Shown: positions 1 to 8,110, numbered from the stretch's first letter. The stretch is 41,817 bases of DNA from Enterobacter mori LMG 25706 (GCF_000211415.1 NZ_GL890775.1:68943-110759), one strand, 5' to 3'. Notes: generated from the letters alone by a model not told the origin. Translations and numbers: made by a program.

Positions 1-2
1 AT

Positions 3-31
3 AAAAAAACCGGCATCAAGCCGGTTTTTTT
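3..31. terminator. Terminator downstream of phoE
   Basis: CCGGC (10-14) and GCCGG (20-24) form a stem with a five-base loop, flanked by seven A on one side and seven T on the other. It can end transcription in both directions. It lies 13 bases beyond the phoE stop, so it most likely ends phoE and also insulates it from whatever lies to the left of the window. Confidence 0.85.
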
Positions 32-43
32 ATTTCCACAAAA

Positions 44-1102
44 TCAGAACTGGTAGGTCATACCCAGCGCGACGATATCATCGCTGCTTACACCCAGTTT
101 ATTGTCGTCATCAATCTGGTTGATTTTATAATCAACAAACGCGGACATATTTTTGTTGAAATAATAGGTTGCGCCCACGTCGATATATTTCACGATATCT
201 TCGTCGCCAATGCCTTCGATGTCTTTGCCTTTAGATTGCACATAGCCAACGGATGGACGCAGGCCAAAGTCAAACTGATATTGCGCAACCACTTCGAAGT
301 TTTGCGCTTTATTCGCGAAACCACCGGAGATTGGGGCCATATTGCGGGTTTCTGAATAGATAGTAGCCAGATAAATATCATTGGCATCATATTTCAGACC
401 GGTTGCCCAGCCTTCGGCTTTTTTACCTTCACCGCGCGTCAGCAGGTTCTGCTCGTTGGTGCGATCGGAGTTAGCATAAGCACCAATGACAGAGAAATCG
501 CTGCCGCCGAAGTCATAGCTCAGAGACGTACCGAAGCCATCCCCGTTCTGCTTTTTCACGTCGCGGTTTTCATTTTTGCCCTGGTATTGCAGGGTCATAT
601 CCAGACCGTCCACCACGCCAAAGAAGTCGGTGTTACGATAGGTGGCAAGACCGGAGGCACGCTTGGTCATAAAGTTGTCGGTTTGCGCCAGACCATCGCC
701 GCCGAACTCAGGGAACATATCGGTGTAGGATGCGACGTCATACAGCGCCCCGAGGTTACGACCGTAATCCAGAGAACCAAAGTCTTTTAATTTAAGACCG
801 GCAAACGCCAGACGCGTTTTCTGAGAAGAGTCGCTCTCTGCTTTGTTTCCGGCAAATTCTGCTTCCCAACGGCCATAGCCCGTCAGCTGATCGTTAATCT
901 GCGTTTCACCTTTAAAGCCGAAACGCACGTAAGTCTGGTCACCGTCTTTAGCGTCATCATCACTGAGGTAGTGCATTGCTTTTACTTTGCCGTACACGTC
1001 CAGTTTATTACCGTTCTTATTATAAACCTCTGCTGCGTGAACAGATGCGGAAGCCACAACGCCCATTACCACTAATGCCAGAGTGCTCTTTTTCATTTTC
1101 AA
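44..1102 (-). CDS. phoE: Outer membrane phosphoporin PhoE
   Basis: This is a 352-residue trimeric general porin of the OmpC/OmpF/PhoE family, favouring anions and phosphate esters and made during phosphate starvation. Residues 1-23 are a signal peptide ending in VHA, and the mature chain begins [16 protein letters not shown]. The PEFGGD loop-3 motif, the FGLRPS strand and the terminal Phe (GMTYQF) required for BamA recognition are all present. Long stretches match E. coli PhoE, and the position divergent from proBA is the conserved phoE locus. The first ATG (1102) is preferred over the second (1096) because AGGA lies six bases upstream of it. A Pho box lies about 90 bases upstream. OmpC or OmpF is unlikely because of the neighbourhood and the Lys-rich sequence. 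Confidence 0.96.
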   Translation of the reverse strand: MKMKKSTLALVVMGVVASASVHAAEVYNKNGNKLDVYGKVKAMHYLSDDDAKDGDQTYVRFGFKGETQINDQLTGYGRWEAEFAGNKAESDSSQKTRLAFAGLKLKDFGSLDYGRNLGALYDVASYTDMFPEFGGDGLAQTDNFMTKRASGLATYRNTDFFGVVDGLDMTLQYQGKNENRDVKKQNGDGFGTSLSYDFGGSDFSVIGAYANSDRTNEQNLLTRGEGKKAEGWATGLKYDANDIYLATIYSETRNMAPISGGFANKAQNFEVVAQYQFDFGLRPSVGYVQSKGKDIEGIGDEDIVKYIDVGATYYFNKNMSAFVDYKINQIDDDNKLGVSSDDIVALGMTYQF

Positions 1103-1193
1103 TCCTGAGTTTTATATACGCGCTAATATTCGCTGAACGCTAAGCCGACGCTTATGTTCCGTGAAAAAACAGGAAGGGTTTTATCGTCCGCGG

Positions 1194-1211
1194 GTGAACG
1201 TTTTATGACAA
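1194..1211 (-). promoter_or_regulatory. Pho box (PhoB operator) for phoE
   Basis: On the minus strand the sequence reads TTGTCATAAAACGTTCAC, an 18-base match to the PhoB consensus of two CTGTCAT-type direct repeats separated by four bases. A weak -10-like ATAAAA follows around 1179-1184. It lies about 92 bases before the phoE start. The match is direct, and binding by PhoB is inferred from the known control of phoE. Confidence 0.8.
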
Positions 1212-1400
1212 TTTAAGAATATGTTTAAAAAAGTATGTTTTAATTTTTCAGTAATAAATTTGTCAAAATCAGCCGCTACGCTTCCTGATCCCGCGCAACA
1301 AAGTGTTTTGCTTTGTGCTAAGGCAGTTGGCAACGGGGCTGAGTCCTGTTAAAACGTTCGTTCGACATCATTTTCCCTTATCGTTGAACGGCAGAGAATC

Positions 1401-2504
1401 ATGAGTGACAACCAGACGCTGGTGGTAAAACTCGGTACCAGTGTGTTAACAGGCGGATCGCGCCGCCTTAATCGCGCCCACATTGTTGAGCTTGTACGTC
1501 AGTGCGCTCAGCTGCATGCCGCAGGGCATCGTATTGTTATCGTGACCTCCGGGGCGATTGCCGCCGGGCGTGAACATCTGGGTTACCCCGAACTCCCCGC
1601 GACGATAGCCTCTAAACAGCTGCTGGCCGCCGTGGGACAAAGCCGACTCATTCAACTCTGGGAACAGTTGTTCTCTATCTATGGTATTCACGTCGGGCAG
1701 ATGCTGCTGACGCGTGCAGATATGGAAGACAGAGAGCGTTTCCTGAACGCCCGCGATACCCTGCGCGCGCTACTGGACAACAATATCGTTCCGGTTATTA
1801 ATGAAAACGACGCCGTGGCCACCGCTGAAATTAAAGTGGGTGATAACGATAACCTCTCTGCGCTGGCGGCGATTCTGGCCGGTGCCGATAAACTCCTGCT
1901 TCTGACCGATCAGCAGGGGCTGTTCACCGCCGACCCGCGTTCTAACCCGGAAGCCGAACTGATTACCGATGTTCACGGCATTGACGATGCCCTGCGCGCC
2001 ATCGCCGGTGACAGCGTTTCAGGTCTCGGAACCGGTGGAATGGGCACCAAGCTGCAGGCCGCCGACGTCGCGTGCCGTGCCGGTATCGACACCATCATTG
2101 CTGCGGGCAGCCGTCCGGGCGTGATTGGCGACGTGATGGAAGGCATCTCTGTCGGCACCCGCTTCCACGCCCAGGAATCCCCGCTGGAAAACCGCAAACG
2201 CTGGATATTTGGCGCGCCTCCTGCGGGTGAACTCGTTGTCGATGAAGGGGCCACTGCCGCGATTCTGGAACGAGGAAGTTCATTACTTCCTAAAGGAATT
2301 AAAAGCGTGACAGGCAACTTCTCCCGTGGTGAAGTGATCCGCATCCGTAGCCTTGAAGGCCGCGACATCGCACACGGCGTAAGCCGCTATAACAGCGACG
2401 CGCTGCGCCGCATCGCGGGACACCATTCGCAGCAAATCGATGCCATTCTGGGCTACGAGTATGGTCCGGTTGCCGTACATCGCGATGACATGATTATTCG
2501 TTAA
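1401..2504 (+). CDS. proB: Glutamate 5-kinase ProB
   Basis: This enzyme phosphorylates L-glutamate to gamma-glutamyl phosphate, the first step of proline synthesis in the cytoplasm. The protein is 367 residues, the same length as E. coli ProB and nearly identical to it. It has an N-terminal amino-acid-kinase domain ([12 protein letters not shown] at the start, INENDAVA and the [12 protein letters not shown] region for nucleotide binding) and a C-terminal PUA domain from about residue 275. It precedes proA by 11 bases and forms the usual two-gene operon. Upstream, ACAAAG (1298-1303) and CTTTGT (1311-1316) can pair in the leader. The enzyme is normally feedback-inhibited by proline, and nothing in the sequence suggests loss of this. 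Confidence 0.97.
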   Translation: MSDNQTLVVKLGTSVLTGGSRRLNRAHIVELVRQCAQLHAAGHRIVIVTSGAIAAGREHLGYPELPATIASKQLLAAVGQSRLIQLWEQLFSIYGIHVGQMLLTRADMEDRERFLNARDTLRALLDNNIVPVINENDAVATAEIKVGDNDNLSALAAILAGADKLLLLTDQQGLFTADPRSNPEAELITDVHGIDDALRAIAGDSVSGLGTGGMGTKLQAADVACRAGIDTIIAAGSRPGVIGDVMEGISVGTRFHAQESPLENRKRWIFGAPPAGELVVDEGATAAILERGSSLLPKGIKSVTGNFSRGEVIRIRSLEGRDIAHGVSRYNSDALRRIAGHHSQQIDAILGYEYGPVAVHRDDMIIR

Positions 2505-2515
2505 GGAGCCAGAAT

Positions 2516-3770
2516 ATGCTGGAACAAATGGGCGCAGCCGCGAAGGCCGCCTCTTACAAACTGGCGCTCCTTTCCAGCCGCGAGAAAAACCGTGTGCTGG
2601 AAAAAATCGCTGATTATCTGGAATCACAGTCCCAGGAAATTTTGCTCGCCAACGAGCAGGATCTGCTGGAAGCCCGTCGCAACGGTTTGAGCGAAGCGAT
2701 GCTTGACCGTCTGGCGCTGACGCCGGCACGCCTGAAAGGCATTGCCGACGATGTCCGTCAGGTCTGTAATCTGGCCGATCCGGTAGGGCAGGTCATTGAT
2801 GGTGGGCTGCTCGACAGCGGTTTACGTCTTGAGCGCCGCCGGGTGCCGCTCGGCGTTATCGGCGTCATTTACGAAGCCCGCCCAAACGTCACCGTTGACG
2901 TCGCCTCTCTGTGCCTGAAAACCGGTAACGCCGCTATTCTGCGCGGTGGAAAAGAGACATGGCGCACCAATGCCGCGACGGTGAAAGTAATTCAGCAGGC
3001 GCTGGAAGAGTGTGGCTTACCGGCGGGGGCCGTACAGGCGATCGAGAGCCCGGACCGCGCGCTGGTCAACGAAATGCTGCGCATGGACAAATATATCGAC
3101 ATGCTGATCCCACGCGGTGGCGCAGGCCTGCACAAGCTGTGCCGCGAGCAGTCGACGATTCCGGTGATCACCGGAGGTATCGGCATGTGCCATATCGTGG
3201 TCGACGACAGCGCTGAGATTGAACCGGCGCTGAAGATTATCGTAAATGCCAAAACCCAGCGTCCAAGCACCTGTAATACGGTAGAAACGCTGCTGGTGCA
3301 TCAAGATATTGCGAACACCTTCCTGCCAGCTCTGAGCAAGCAGATGGCAGAGAGCGGCGTGACGCTGCATGCTGACGCCAACGCGCTCGCGCTGCTGCAG
3401 GATGGCCCGGCTAACGTCGTTCCCGTCAACGCGGAGCAGTACGACGACGAATTTCTGTCGCTGGATCTGAACGTGAAAGTGGTTGCGGATCTTGACGACG
3501 CCATTGCGCACATTCGTGAACACGGCACCCAGCATTCGGACGCGATCCTGACGCGCACGCTGCGCAATGCCGATCGCTTCGTGAACGAAGTGGATTCCTC
3601 AGCGGTGTATGTGAATGCCTCCACCCGCTTCACCGACGGTGGACAGTTTGGTTTGGGCGGCAGAAGTGGCGGTCAGCACGCAAAAACTGCACGCGCGCGG
3701 TCCGATGGGACTGGAAGCGCTGACCACGTACAACTGGATCGGCTTCCGTGACGATACGATTCGTGCGTAA
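2516..3770 (+). pseudogene. proA: Gamma-glutamyl phosphate reductase ProA, frameshifted near the C terminus
   Basis: ProA reduces gamma-glutamyl phosphate with NADPH to glutamate semialdehyde, the second step of proline synthesis. The reading frame matches ProA through residue about 381 ([10 protein letters not shown]), including the catalytic-Cys region [11 protein letters not shown]. It then leaves frame and stops at 3749-3751 after about 30 unrelated residues. Removing one G from the GGCGG run at 3656-3660 restores the conserved ending ([15 protein letters not shown]) and the stop at 3768-3770. The repaired protein would be 417 residues, exactly the E. coli length. The 1255-base span is one more than a multiple of three, as expected for a single insertion. 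The ribosome site AAGGAG lies just upstream of ATG 2516. Either the strain needs proline or the base is a sequencing error. Confidence 0.9.
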
Positions 3771-3777
3771 ATAATCA

Positions 3778-3830
3778 CGGGTGATGCAAAAGTAGCCGTT
3801 TGATTCAAAAGGGCATTGACGCATCACCCG
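3778..3830 (+). repeat. Long-range inverted repeat between proA and thrW
   Basis: CGGGTGATGC at 3778-3787 is the exact reverse complement of GCATCACCCG at 3821-3830, with 33 bases between. It may be an extragenic palindromic element or the proA transcript end. There is no T-run directly after it, so it is not called a terminator. Confidence 0.55.
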
Positions 3831-3881
3831 GATAGATCTAACCTTTTGCCCCGTGGTTACACTCGTAACCGGCCTCTCAGG

Positions 3882-3957
3882 GCCGATATAGCTCAGTTGG
3901 TAGAGCAGCGCATTCGTAATGCGAAGGTCGTAGGTTCGACTCCTATTATCGGCACCA
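3882..3957 (+). tRNA. thrW: tRNA-Thr, anticodon CGT
   Basis: The gene is 76 bases with encoded CCA. The acceptor stem pairs GCCGATA with TATCGGC, followed by discriminator A. The D-arm is AGCTCAGTTGGTAGAGC, the anticodon stem GCATT/AATGC encloses CGT, and the T-arm holds GGTTCGACTCC. CGT reads ACG threonine codons. Its position just after proA is that of E. coli thrW, a well-known integration site for genomic islands (CP4-6 in E. coli K-12). The 3' end forms the left boundary of the accessory DNA here. Confidence 0.97.
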
Positions 3958-4030
3958 CCTAATAAAATCAATCAATTAGCGTAAAATATCTCACGGATTG
4001 TATCTTCAATTATCATCCTTGATAACATTT

Positions 4031-4162
4031 GGTAAGCGCTTTTGCGTTGTATCGGCTCAAGTATTGTACAACGTACTGGCGGGTAGTTACGAGGCTCAAG
4101 CCCAAACAGCATTAGAAATTATGCTATCCGTTGAAGCTGAAAGAGTTGCCGCAAGCGGTTAA
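4031..4162 (+). pseudogene. Possible C-terminal gene remnant behind thrW
   Basis: This frame is open from about 3968 and ends at TAA 4160-4162. Its last 30 residues (ending LEIMLSVEAERVAASG) read like real protein, but no ATG or ribosome site precedes it, so it is probably the tail of a gene whose front was lost. I do not recognise the family. The rest of 3958-4271, between thrW and the HExxH gene, shows no other gene, repeat or integrase fragment that I can see. Confidence 0.3.
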
Positions 4163-4271
4163 CAACATGTTTTAAACTACTGATCACTACGCTAAATGGC
4201 TAATGTTCGCGTATAGACTATTTCGACTTATGATTTTACGATGTAGATAAATCATACAAGGAGGATAGTTT

Positions 4272-4814
4272 ATGAGCGCACAGGCAGAGGAAGGAACATT
4301 ACGCCGGATGACCTTAGGCGAGATTGCAATGGCTCGCAGAGTGTTCGGTGATTCGATAGTGTATAGCCGTGTCTGGATTCATTGCGACAGCTATTTACCG
4401 TTCGGCCTACAGAAACAGAACTACGCGATGACTCCCAACGGGGAGTTGTGGTACAGAAAATCGATGTACAGAGAAGACTTTTCCGCAAATTCGGTTTTCG
4501 TCGAAGATAAATACGTTTTCATCCATGAATTGGGGCATGTGTGGCAACACCAACACGGACAATGGGTGAGAATGCGGGGGGCGTTTAGCTGGGCTGCTGA
4601 ATATACCTACATGCTGGATAAAGAAAAGCTCACTGATTACTCTCTTGAGCAGCAAGCCTCTATTTTAGCTGATTACTGGTTACTGCTGGTTTATGGAATT
4701 AGTAAGTGGTCTTACTATCAGAGGCCTGGGCGCATGGGGATGTACAGAGGCGTAGATATGTTGCAGGATGTCCCTTCGCTTTACCAAAAAATCGTAACAG
4801 GGAAGGGGCGTTAA
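4272..4814 (+). CDS. HExxH putative metallopeptidase-like protein, probable T6SS effector
   Basis: The protein is 180 residues with no signal peptide or membrane span. Residues 84-96 read IHELGHVWQHQHG, a zincin HExxH site (His85, Glu86, His89). About 37 residues later comes SLEQQASILADY, where Glu126 could be the third zinc ligand as in gluzincins. Small proteins of this kind are often found beside type VI secretion effector and immunity genes in enterobacteria. The lipoprotein gene that follows after two bases fits an effector/immunity pair. The start is certain: AAGGAGG lies seven bases before ATG 4272. Neither VgrG, Hcp nor Rhs is nearby, so it is an orphan pair. The substrate is unknown, and proteolytic activity is inferred from the motif alone. 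Confidence 0.65.
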   Translation: MSAQAEEGTLRRMTLGEIAMARRVFGDSIVYSRVWIHCDSYLPFGLQKQNYAMTPNGELWYRKSMYREDFSANSVFVEDKYVFIHELGHVWQHQHGQWVRMRGAFSWAAEYTYMLDKEKLTDYSLEQQASILADYWLLLVYGISKWSYYQRPGRMGMYRGVDMLQDVPSLYQKIVTGKGR

Positions 4815-4816
4815 AC

Positions 4817-5173
4817 ATGAAGAACAAAATGTTGCTGGGTGTTGTATTCCTCTTAACAGGATGCCCCGGGCCTGGTGATCGAATGGTAGATCGTGAATCT
4901 ACAACGGCATTTATCAAAGGTAATCAAGTTTGTGTGGTGTCGCCACTGGAGCCACAGGAACGGATCACTGCTATCCAAATCAACAGCGATAGTAGCGACA
5001 CCCTTCACAAGATTTTTGATGACAAGCCTGTGTATGTTCAAAAGGGTGACTGTCTTCCTGTATTCGGATTTAAGTTTACACCTGGAGAGCGGTATAACTT
5101 CGCGTATGACGTCCAATCTGGTAAATCAGAATCGCATTTAGTCACCGCTGAATTTTCTTATCCCAAAAAATAA
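4817..5173 (+). CDS. Putative periplasmic lipoprotein, probable T6SS immunity protein
   Basis: The protein is 118 residues. It begins MKNKMLLGVVFLLTGCPGPG, a short signal peptide with lipobox LTGC, so Cys16 should be lipidated and the chain anchored to a membrane facing the periplasm. The body is small and probably beta-rich, with two further cysteines near residues 36 and 75 that could form a disulfide. The start follows the upstream stop by two bases, so the two genes are almost certainly co-translated. Earlier in-frame starts are rejected because they lie inside the upstream gene and would bury the lipobox. It resembles small lipoproteins annotated as putative T6SS immunity proteins. That role is inferred from context. 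Confidence 0.65.
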   Translation: MKNKMLLGVVFLLTGCPGPGDRMVDRESTTAFIKGNQVCVVSPLEPQERITAIQINSDSSDTLHKIFDDKPVYVQKGDCLPVFGFKFTPGERYNFAYDVQSGKSESHLVTAEFSYPKK

Positions 5174-5190
5174 GGGGGCAAATCGCCCCC
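5174..5190. terminator. Hairpin terminator, bidirectional
   Basis: GGGGGC (5174-5179) and GCCCCC (5185-5190) pair around AAATC, directly after the lipoprotein stop. Read on the minus strand, the stem is followed by TTATTTTTT, so it is strongest as a terminator for the decayed minus-strand segment to its right. On the plus strand only TCTGTG follows. Confidence 0.7.
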
Positions 5191-5196
5191 TCTGTG

Positions 5197-5560
5197 TCAC
5201 TTCAACGCACGTATGTAATCAAGCACTCGATCAGGTACAAAGCGTGAGCAGTCTACACGAATCGCTATCAACTCGACGCTGATGACGCTGCCAACGTCTC
5301 TAAATCCTCCCGAAACAGATTGATCACACACATTTAAGCCCGATGTGTGGCCTTGGTTGTCCGGTCACGAAGTGATGACGCTTTGTGTCACCGTAGAACG
5401 GCCTTGTAGCTGCGTAAACAGGTGAATAGTGGAAACGACATGCAGGCTCTGCCAGCGCTTCACTCACGCTCTGAAAGGTACACGAGCATCCTGATAAGGT
5501 GTGATCCCTCTGACAATCTGATGAAGTCGCTGCGCTCCGCTTGTTGCTTGTACCACTCAC
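5197..5560 (-). pseudogene. Frameshifted minus-strand remnant, prophage- or satellite-like
   Basis: Two minus-strand frames join into one plausible protein. The first (5560 to 5324, GTG start) contains CRFHYSPVYAATRPFYGDTK. The second, one base out of register, takes over near 5340-5352 and runs to TGA 5197-5199, ending in VDCSRFVPDRVLDYIRALK. The second segment has a convincing protein-like C terminus and ends seven bases before a minus-strand terminator, which supports a real former gene. I do not recognise the family. Small overlapping genes of this style occur in P4-like satellites and prophages. The frame break means it is probably dead, and I see nothing else in 5191-5698 besides the small ORF listed next. 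Confidence 0.4.
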
Positions 5561-5612
5561 GGGGCTTTATGGCTTCTATTGTCTGAAATCTGATACATTG
5601 CACAAACATCAT
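5460..5612 (-). CDS. Small hypothetical protein, possibly phage-derived
   Basis: A 50-residue frame with tandem ATG starts (5612 and 5609) reads MMFVQCIRFQTIEAIKPREW and ends LIRMLVYLSERE. It is soluble, charged and without a signal peptide. It overlaps the start of the frameshifted remnant in a different frame, an arrangement seen in small regulatory genes of P4-like elements. No convincing ribosome site is visible. The protein-like composition is the only support, and I assign no function. Confidence 0.35.
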   Translation of the reverse strand: MMFVQCIRFQTIEAIKPREWYKQQAERSDFIRLSEGSHLIRMLVYLSERE

Positions 5613-5698
5613 GTGGATTGCTTTAAAGTTCATCAGTATGATTGCTTACACAATCAGCGATTGGGAAAACACTTCTGGAAGATAAGGGACGAGACGAT

Positions 5699-6013
5699 AT
5701 GAAAGTGACTGATGAGGCTTTGTTACGTTCAGGGTTTACGCAGCCCGAATTGCAGAAGATAAAAAGTAATATTGAAAAATATGGAGGAACGCTTGGAGAG
5801 GCTATAAATGACCTCGCCAGGCGATTTGTTACCTTGGCGGGAGTAGTGGCTGTGTGTGCCTTAATCCTACTGCTACTTATCATCTTCATCTCACCTGATA
5901 GAGCAGTTGCATGGGGGCTGGCGATGATCTTTGGGGCTGCCATTATGTCCTTCGCACAGCCGCCGGTAATTTCCTATAAATCCTGGCGTTACCGAAAAAC
6001 TATCAAGGATTAA
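5699..6013 (+). CDS. Small two-span membrane protein, possible immunity protein for DUF4225
   Basis: The protein is 104 residues. An N-terminal cytoplasmic segment (MKVTDEALLRSGFTQPELQK) is followed by a span at about residues 45-66 (FVTLAGVVAVCALILLLLII), a second span at about 71-90, and a basic tail (YKSWRYRKTIKD). ATG 5699 is chosen over an ATG 57 bases upstream because GGGACGAG precedes it and the upstream segment has no membrane or ribosome-site logic. It converges on and overlaps by four bases a DUF4225-type remnant on the other strand. Small inner-membrane proteins next to DUF4225 genes are plausible cognate immunity proteins. Here the toxin side is broken while this frame is intact, so it may be an orphan immunity gene. 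That reading is inference. Confidence 0.6.
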   Translation: MKVTDEALLRSGFTQPELQKIKSNIEKYGGTLGEAINDLARRFVTLAGVVAVCALILLLLIIFISPDRAVAWGLAMIFGAAIMSFAQPPVISYKSWRYRKTIKD

Positions 6014-6357
6014 CTAGTTCCATTTTCTGTTGTCAATAGATCGAAAATCACTTTTGCTTTAACACCATAACCGACAATCTTCATTGTTAGCTTAGGAGTG
6101 TTCATTGTGCTGACTTTGCGATAGTAATCGTGTGGAAGCCAGCGGAATAATCTCTAGGCTCCAGTTTTTCGAGCAAGTCCTACAATGCTGTACACATTGG
6201 CACCAAGAGAAACACCATTATAGAGAGCCAAGCCCGTGTTAGGATTAAATCCCATGAACTGGGCCGTATGCATCGCGGAGTCAGCAATGATACCTTGCGA
6301 GGGTTTATGTCCTGCTGGCTGATCAAAGTTGAGCACTTCTTTCGTTAATCCGTTCAT
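6010..6357 (-). pseudogene. DUF4225-like protein remnant, 5'-truncated with an internal stop
   Basis: The open part (6357-6157) reads MNGLTKEVLNFDQ and later LYNGVSLGANVYSIVGLARK. It stops at TAG (6154-6156). Continuing in frame gives RLFRWLPHDYYRKVSTM and then KIVGYGVKAKVIFDLL before a true TAA at 6010-6012. The block pattern ANVYSIVGL, then RLFR.LP, then TMKIVGYG.KAKVIFDLL is what I recall from the DUF4225 family found near T6SS and Rhs effectors. The TAG sits where Trp (TGG) is expected, suggesting a single G-to-A change. The N-terminal half of a full-length member is missing, and a TAG precedes the first Met. Non-functional on both counts. Confidence 0.65.
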
Positions 6358-6595
6358 TTGTAAAAAATCCTAGCTGAAAAATTTTTGCGAACTAAAAACC
6401 GCAGGCGGGTGCGGTGTAGTGCGATTTTGGTCAGGGAAGTATTTTTTGTCAGTATGACGCATTGCATGCTTTTAATGTGTTGATAAAAAATCAATGTCCG
6501 TCAGTAACTATGGTGATGTGTCACTTGAAAAATGTTGTAGAATAAAACTACCATTTTCATGTTAAAACAATAACGTTTTAGTAGGCGGGGGTTGT
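6358..6595 (+). promoter_or_regulatory. AT-rich leader upstream of the reverse transcriptase, with two hairpins
   Basis: There is no ORF here. Two small inverted repeats lie just before the RT gene: GTAG/CTAC at 6537-6540 and 6548-6551, and TAAAAC/GTTTTA at 6563-6568 and 6575-6580. TAGAAT at 6538-6543 could serve as a -10 element but has no good -35. A GGGGG ribosome site at about 6587-6591 precedes ATG 6596. Several defence RTs use a noncoding RNA encoded next to the RT, so this is where one should be sought. Nothing in the sequence proves one. Confidence 0.35.
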
Positions 6596-8110
6596 ATGCT
6601 GGTTAGGGAGCACTATCTTGAAACTAAAAAGCTTCTCAATAATATTAAGCCAAAAGTAGTTGGTCGATGGTTATTGAATGATGGCTATTTTCCAGAGGAA
6701 TACGTTTTACCCCCTAGTTTCAAAGTCGGAGGGGTTAAACTAAATCGAGAGCCGTATTTTGATAACCTAAATAATCTCAAAGAGAAAGAGATTGTTAATG
6801 TGTCATATCCTAAAACATCACTCACTCATCGTATTTTTGGTATACAGCATCCCAAGTTTTATCATGATATGGTCTACTGGCTTGTCAAAGATTGGCAGTT
6901 AGTAGTGAACCATCTTTTTAATGATGAAACTAAAATTTTTACATACAGTTTGCCTATTCCTGTTACTAAAACTGAGGGGGGGGCTCTGTCACCCATACGT
7001 TCTGGAAGGATGATATATGAGTGGATTGAGATGGCTGAAAGGGATCTGATTGTTGATGCAGTAAACTATAGTTACTTAGTTAGAACTGATATTACCAATT
7101 TTTATGCCTCAATATACACTCACAGCATCCCTTGGGCATTACATGACAAAAATATATCACGTAACGATAAAGAGTACACTCTGTTAGGTAATAAGCTTGA
7201 TAGATTGCTACAATACTCAAATGATAAAAAAACAAATGGTATATCAGTAGGGTCTGCTCTAAGTGATTTGATTGCGGAAATAATTCTTTCCAAAGTTGAT
7301 AGAGATGTATCATTAAAGCTCAAGGATATCGACTTTGTTGGTGTTAGATTTAAAGATGATTATCGAATTCTCTGTAATAGTGAATCTGATGCTAAGAAAG
7401 TATTAAAAAATATTTCTGATGAACTGAATAAGTACAACTTAAATATCAATGAGTCCAAAACAAAAATAAATAAGCTACCAAATGGGCTTTACAGAGAGCA
7501 TTCTAAAAAATATTACCCGTATTCATTGTCAGGAGCAGAGTCTTTTTCATTCAGAGAGTTTGAGCAAGCGGCACTCAAGGCGTTGGATATTCATTATGAG
7601 TATCCTGGCACAAGTATACTAAATAAATTTATTTCTGAATTAACTAAAAAAGATAGATTGAAGATTATTTTCTCCAAAGATAAGGCCAAGAAACTCAAGG
7701 AAATCAAAAAATTAATAAGCCTGCTTTTTATGATAAAAAGAGAGTCTGAAAAAGTAATGGGGAATGTTCTTGCTATTATCGATCTTGTTTTTCTAGAGCA
7801 TAAAAAGTCACACCCTGAAATAAAAGAATTTATTAAAAGCATTATTATCGATGATGTTAAACGTTCCTCAGCAAAAGATTCTGTTTTCGATGTACTTTGG
7901 TTAGTGTTTTTTACCAAGTTCAGGCAATTTGGAATGGGTGATGTATCTAAGTATGTTGATAGTGTGCTTATCAATAGCAATAAATTTTATCAATGCCTTG
8001 TTAATAATAAACCCATTTTTAATGATGACAAATACACATTATTTAAAAAACCTAAAGATCTTAATGAAATCATGTTGATTGAATATGTTGATTTGTTTAA
8101 AAGGGATTGA
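6596..8110 (+). CDS. Reverse transcriptase, UG/Abi (defence-associated) type
   Basis: The protein is 504 residues. The RT palm motifs are clear: motif A at about 162-185 (RTDITNFYASIYTHSIPW, catalytic Asp165), motif B at about 213-233 (NGISVGSALSDLIAEIIL), motif C at 251-258 (RFKDDYRI, Asp254 and Asp255) and a following LNINESKTK block at about 282-290. The usual YxDD box is FKDD. About 210 Lys-rich, predicted helical residues follow the palm, as in UG/Abi RTs rather than group II intron or retron RTs. No maturase or endonuclease domain is visible. The SIYTHSIPW signature occurs in RTs of the DRT defence group, but I cannot assign a subtype. Codon use and AT content differ strongly from the core genes. 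It sits three bases before a HEPN-like gene, forming an operon closed by a terminator. A role in phage defence is inferred. Confidence 0.85.
   Translation: MLVREHYLETKKLLNNIKPKVVGRWLLNDGYFPEEYVLPPSFKVGGVKLNREPYFDNLNNLKEKEIVNVSYPKTSLTHRIFGIQHPKFYHDMVYWLVKDWQLVVNHLFNDETKIFTYSLPIPVTKTEGGALSPIRSGRMIYEWIEMAERDLIVDAVNYSYLVRTDITNFYASIYTHSIPWALHDKNISRNDKEYTLLGNKLDRLLQYSNDKKTNGISVGSALSDLIAEIILSKVDRDVSLKLKDIDFVGVRFKDDYRILCNSESDAKKVLKNISDELNKYNLNINESKTKINKLPNGLYREHSKKYYPYSLSGAESFSFREFEQAALKALDIHYEYPGTSILNKFISELTKKDRLKIIFSKDKAKKLKEIKKLISLLFMIKRESEKVMGNVLAIIDLVFLEHKKSHPEIKEFIKSIIIDDVKRSSAKDSVFDVLWLVFFTKFRQFGMGDVSKYVDSVLINSNKFYQCLVNNKPIFNDDKYTLFKKPKDLNEIMLIEYVDLFKRD

Noticed and set aside
3630..3971. Minus-strand 113-residue frame running across thrW
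   Set aside because: It is the antisense of tRNA-Thr and the proA end; the recurring RTYDLRITNALLYQLSYIG string is a known artefact of reading antisense to a tRNA gene.
6596..8110. Group II intron or retron identity for the RT
   Set aside because: No maturase or endonuclease domain, no intron RNA ends, and no retron msr/msd-like inverted repeats of the usual length; the palm motifs and C-terminal extension fit UG/Abi RTs better.
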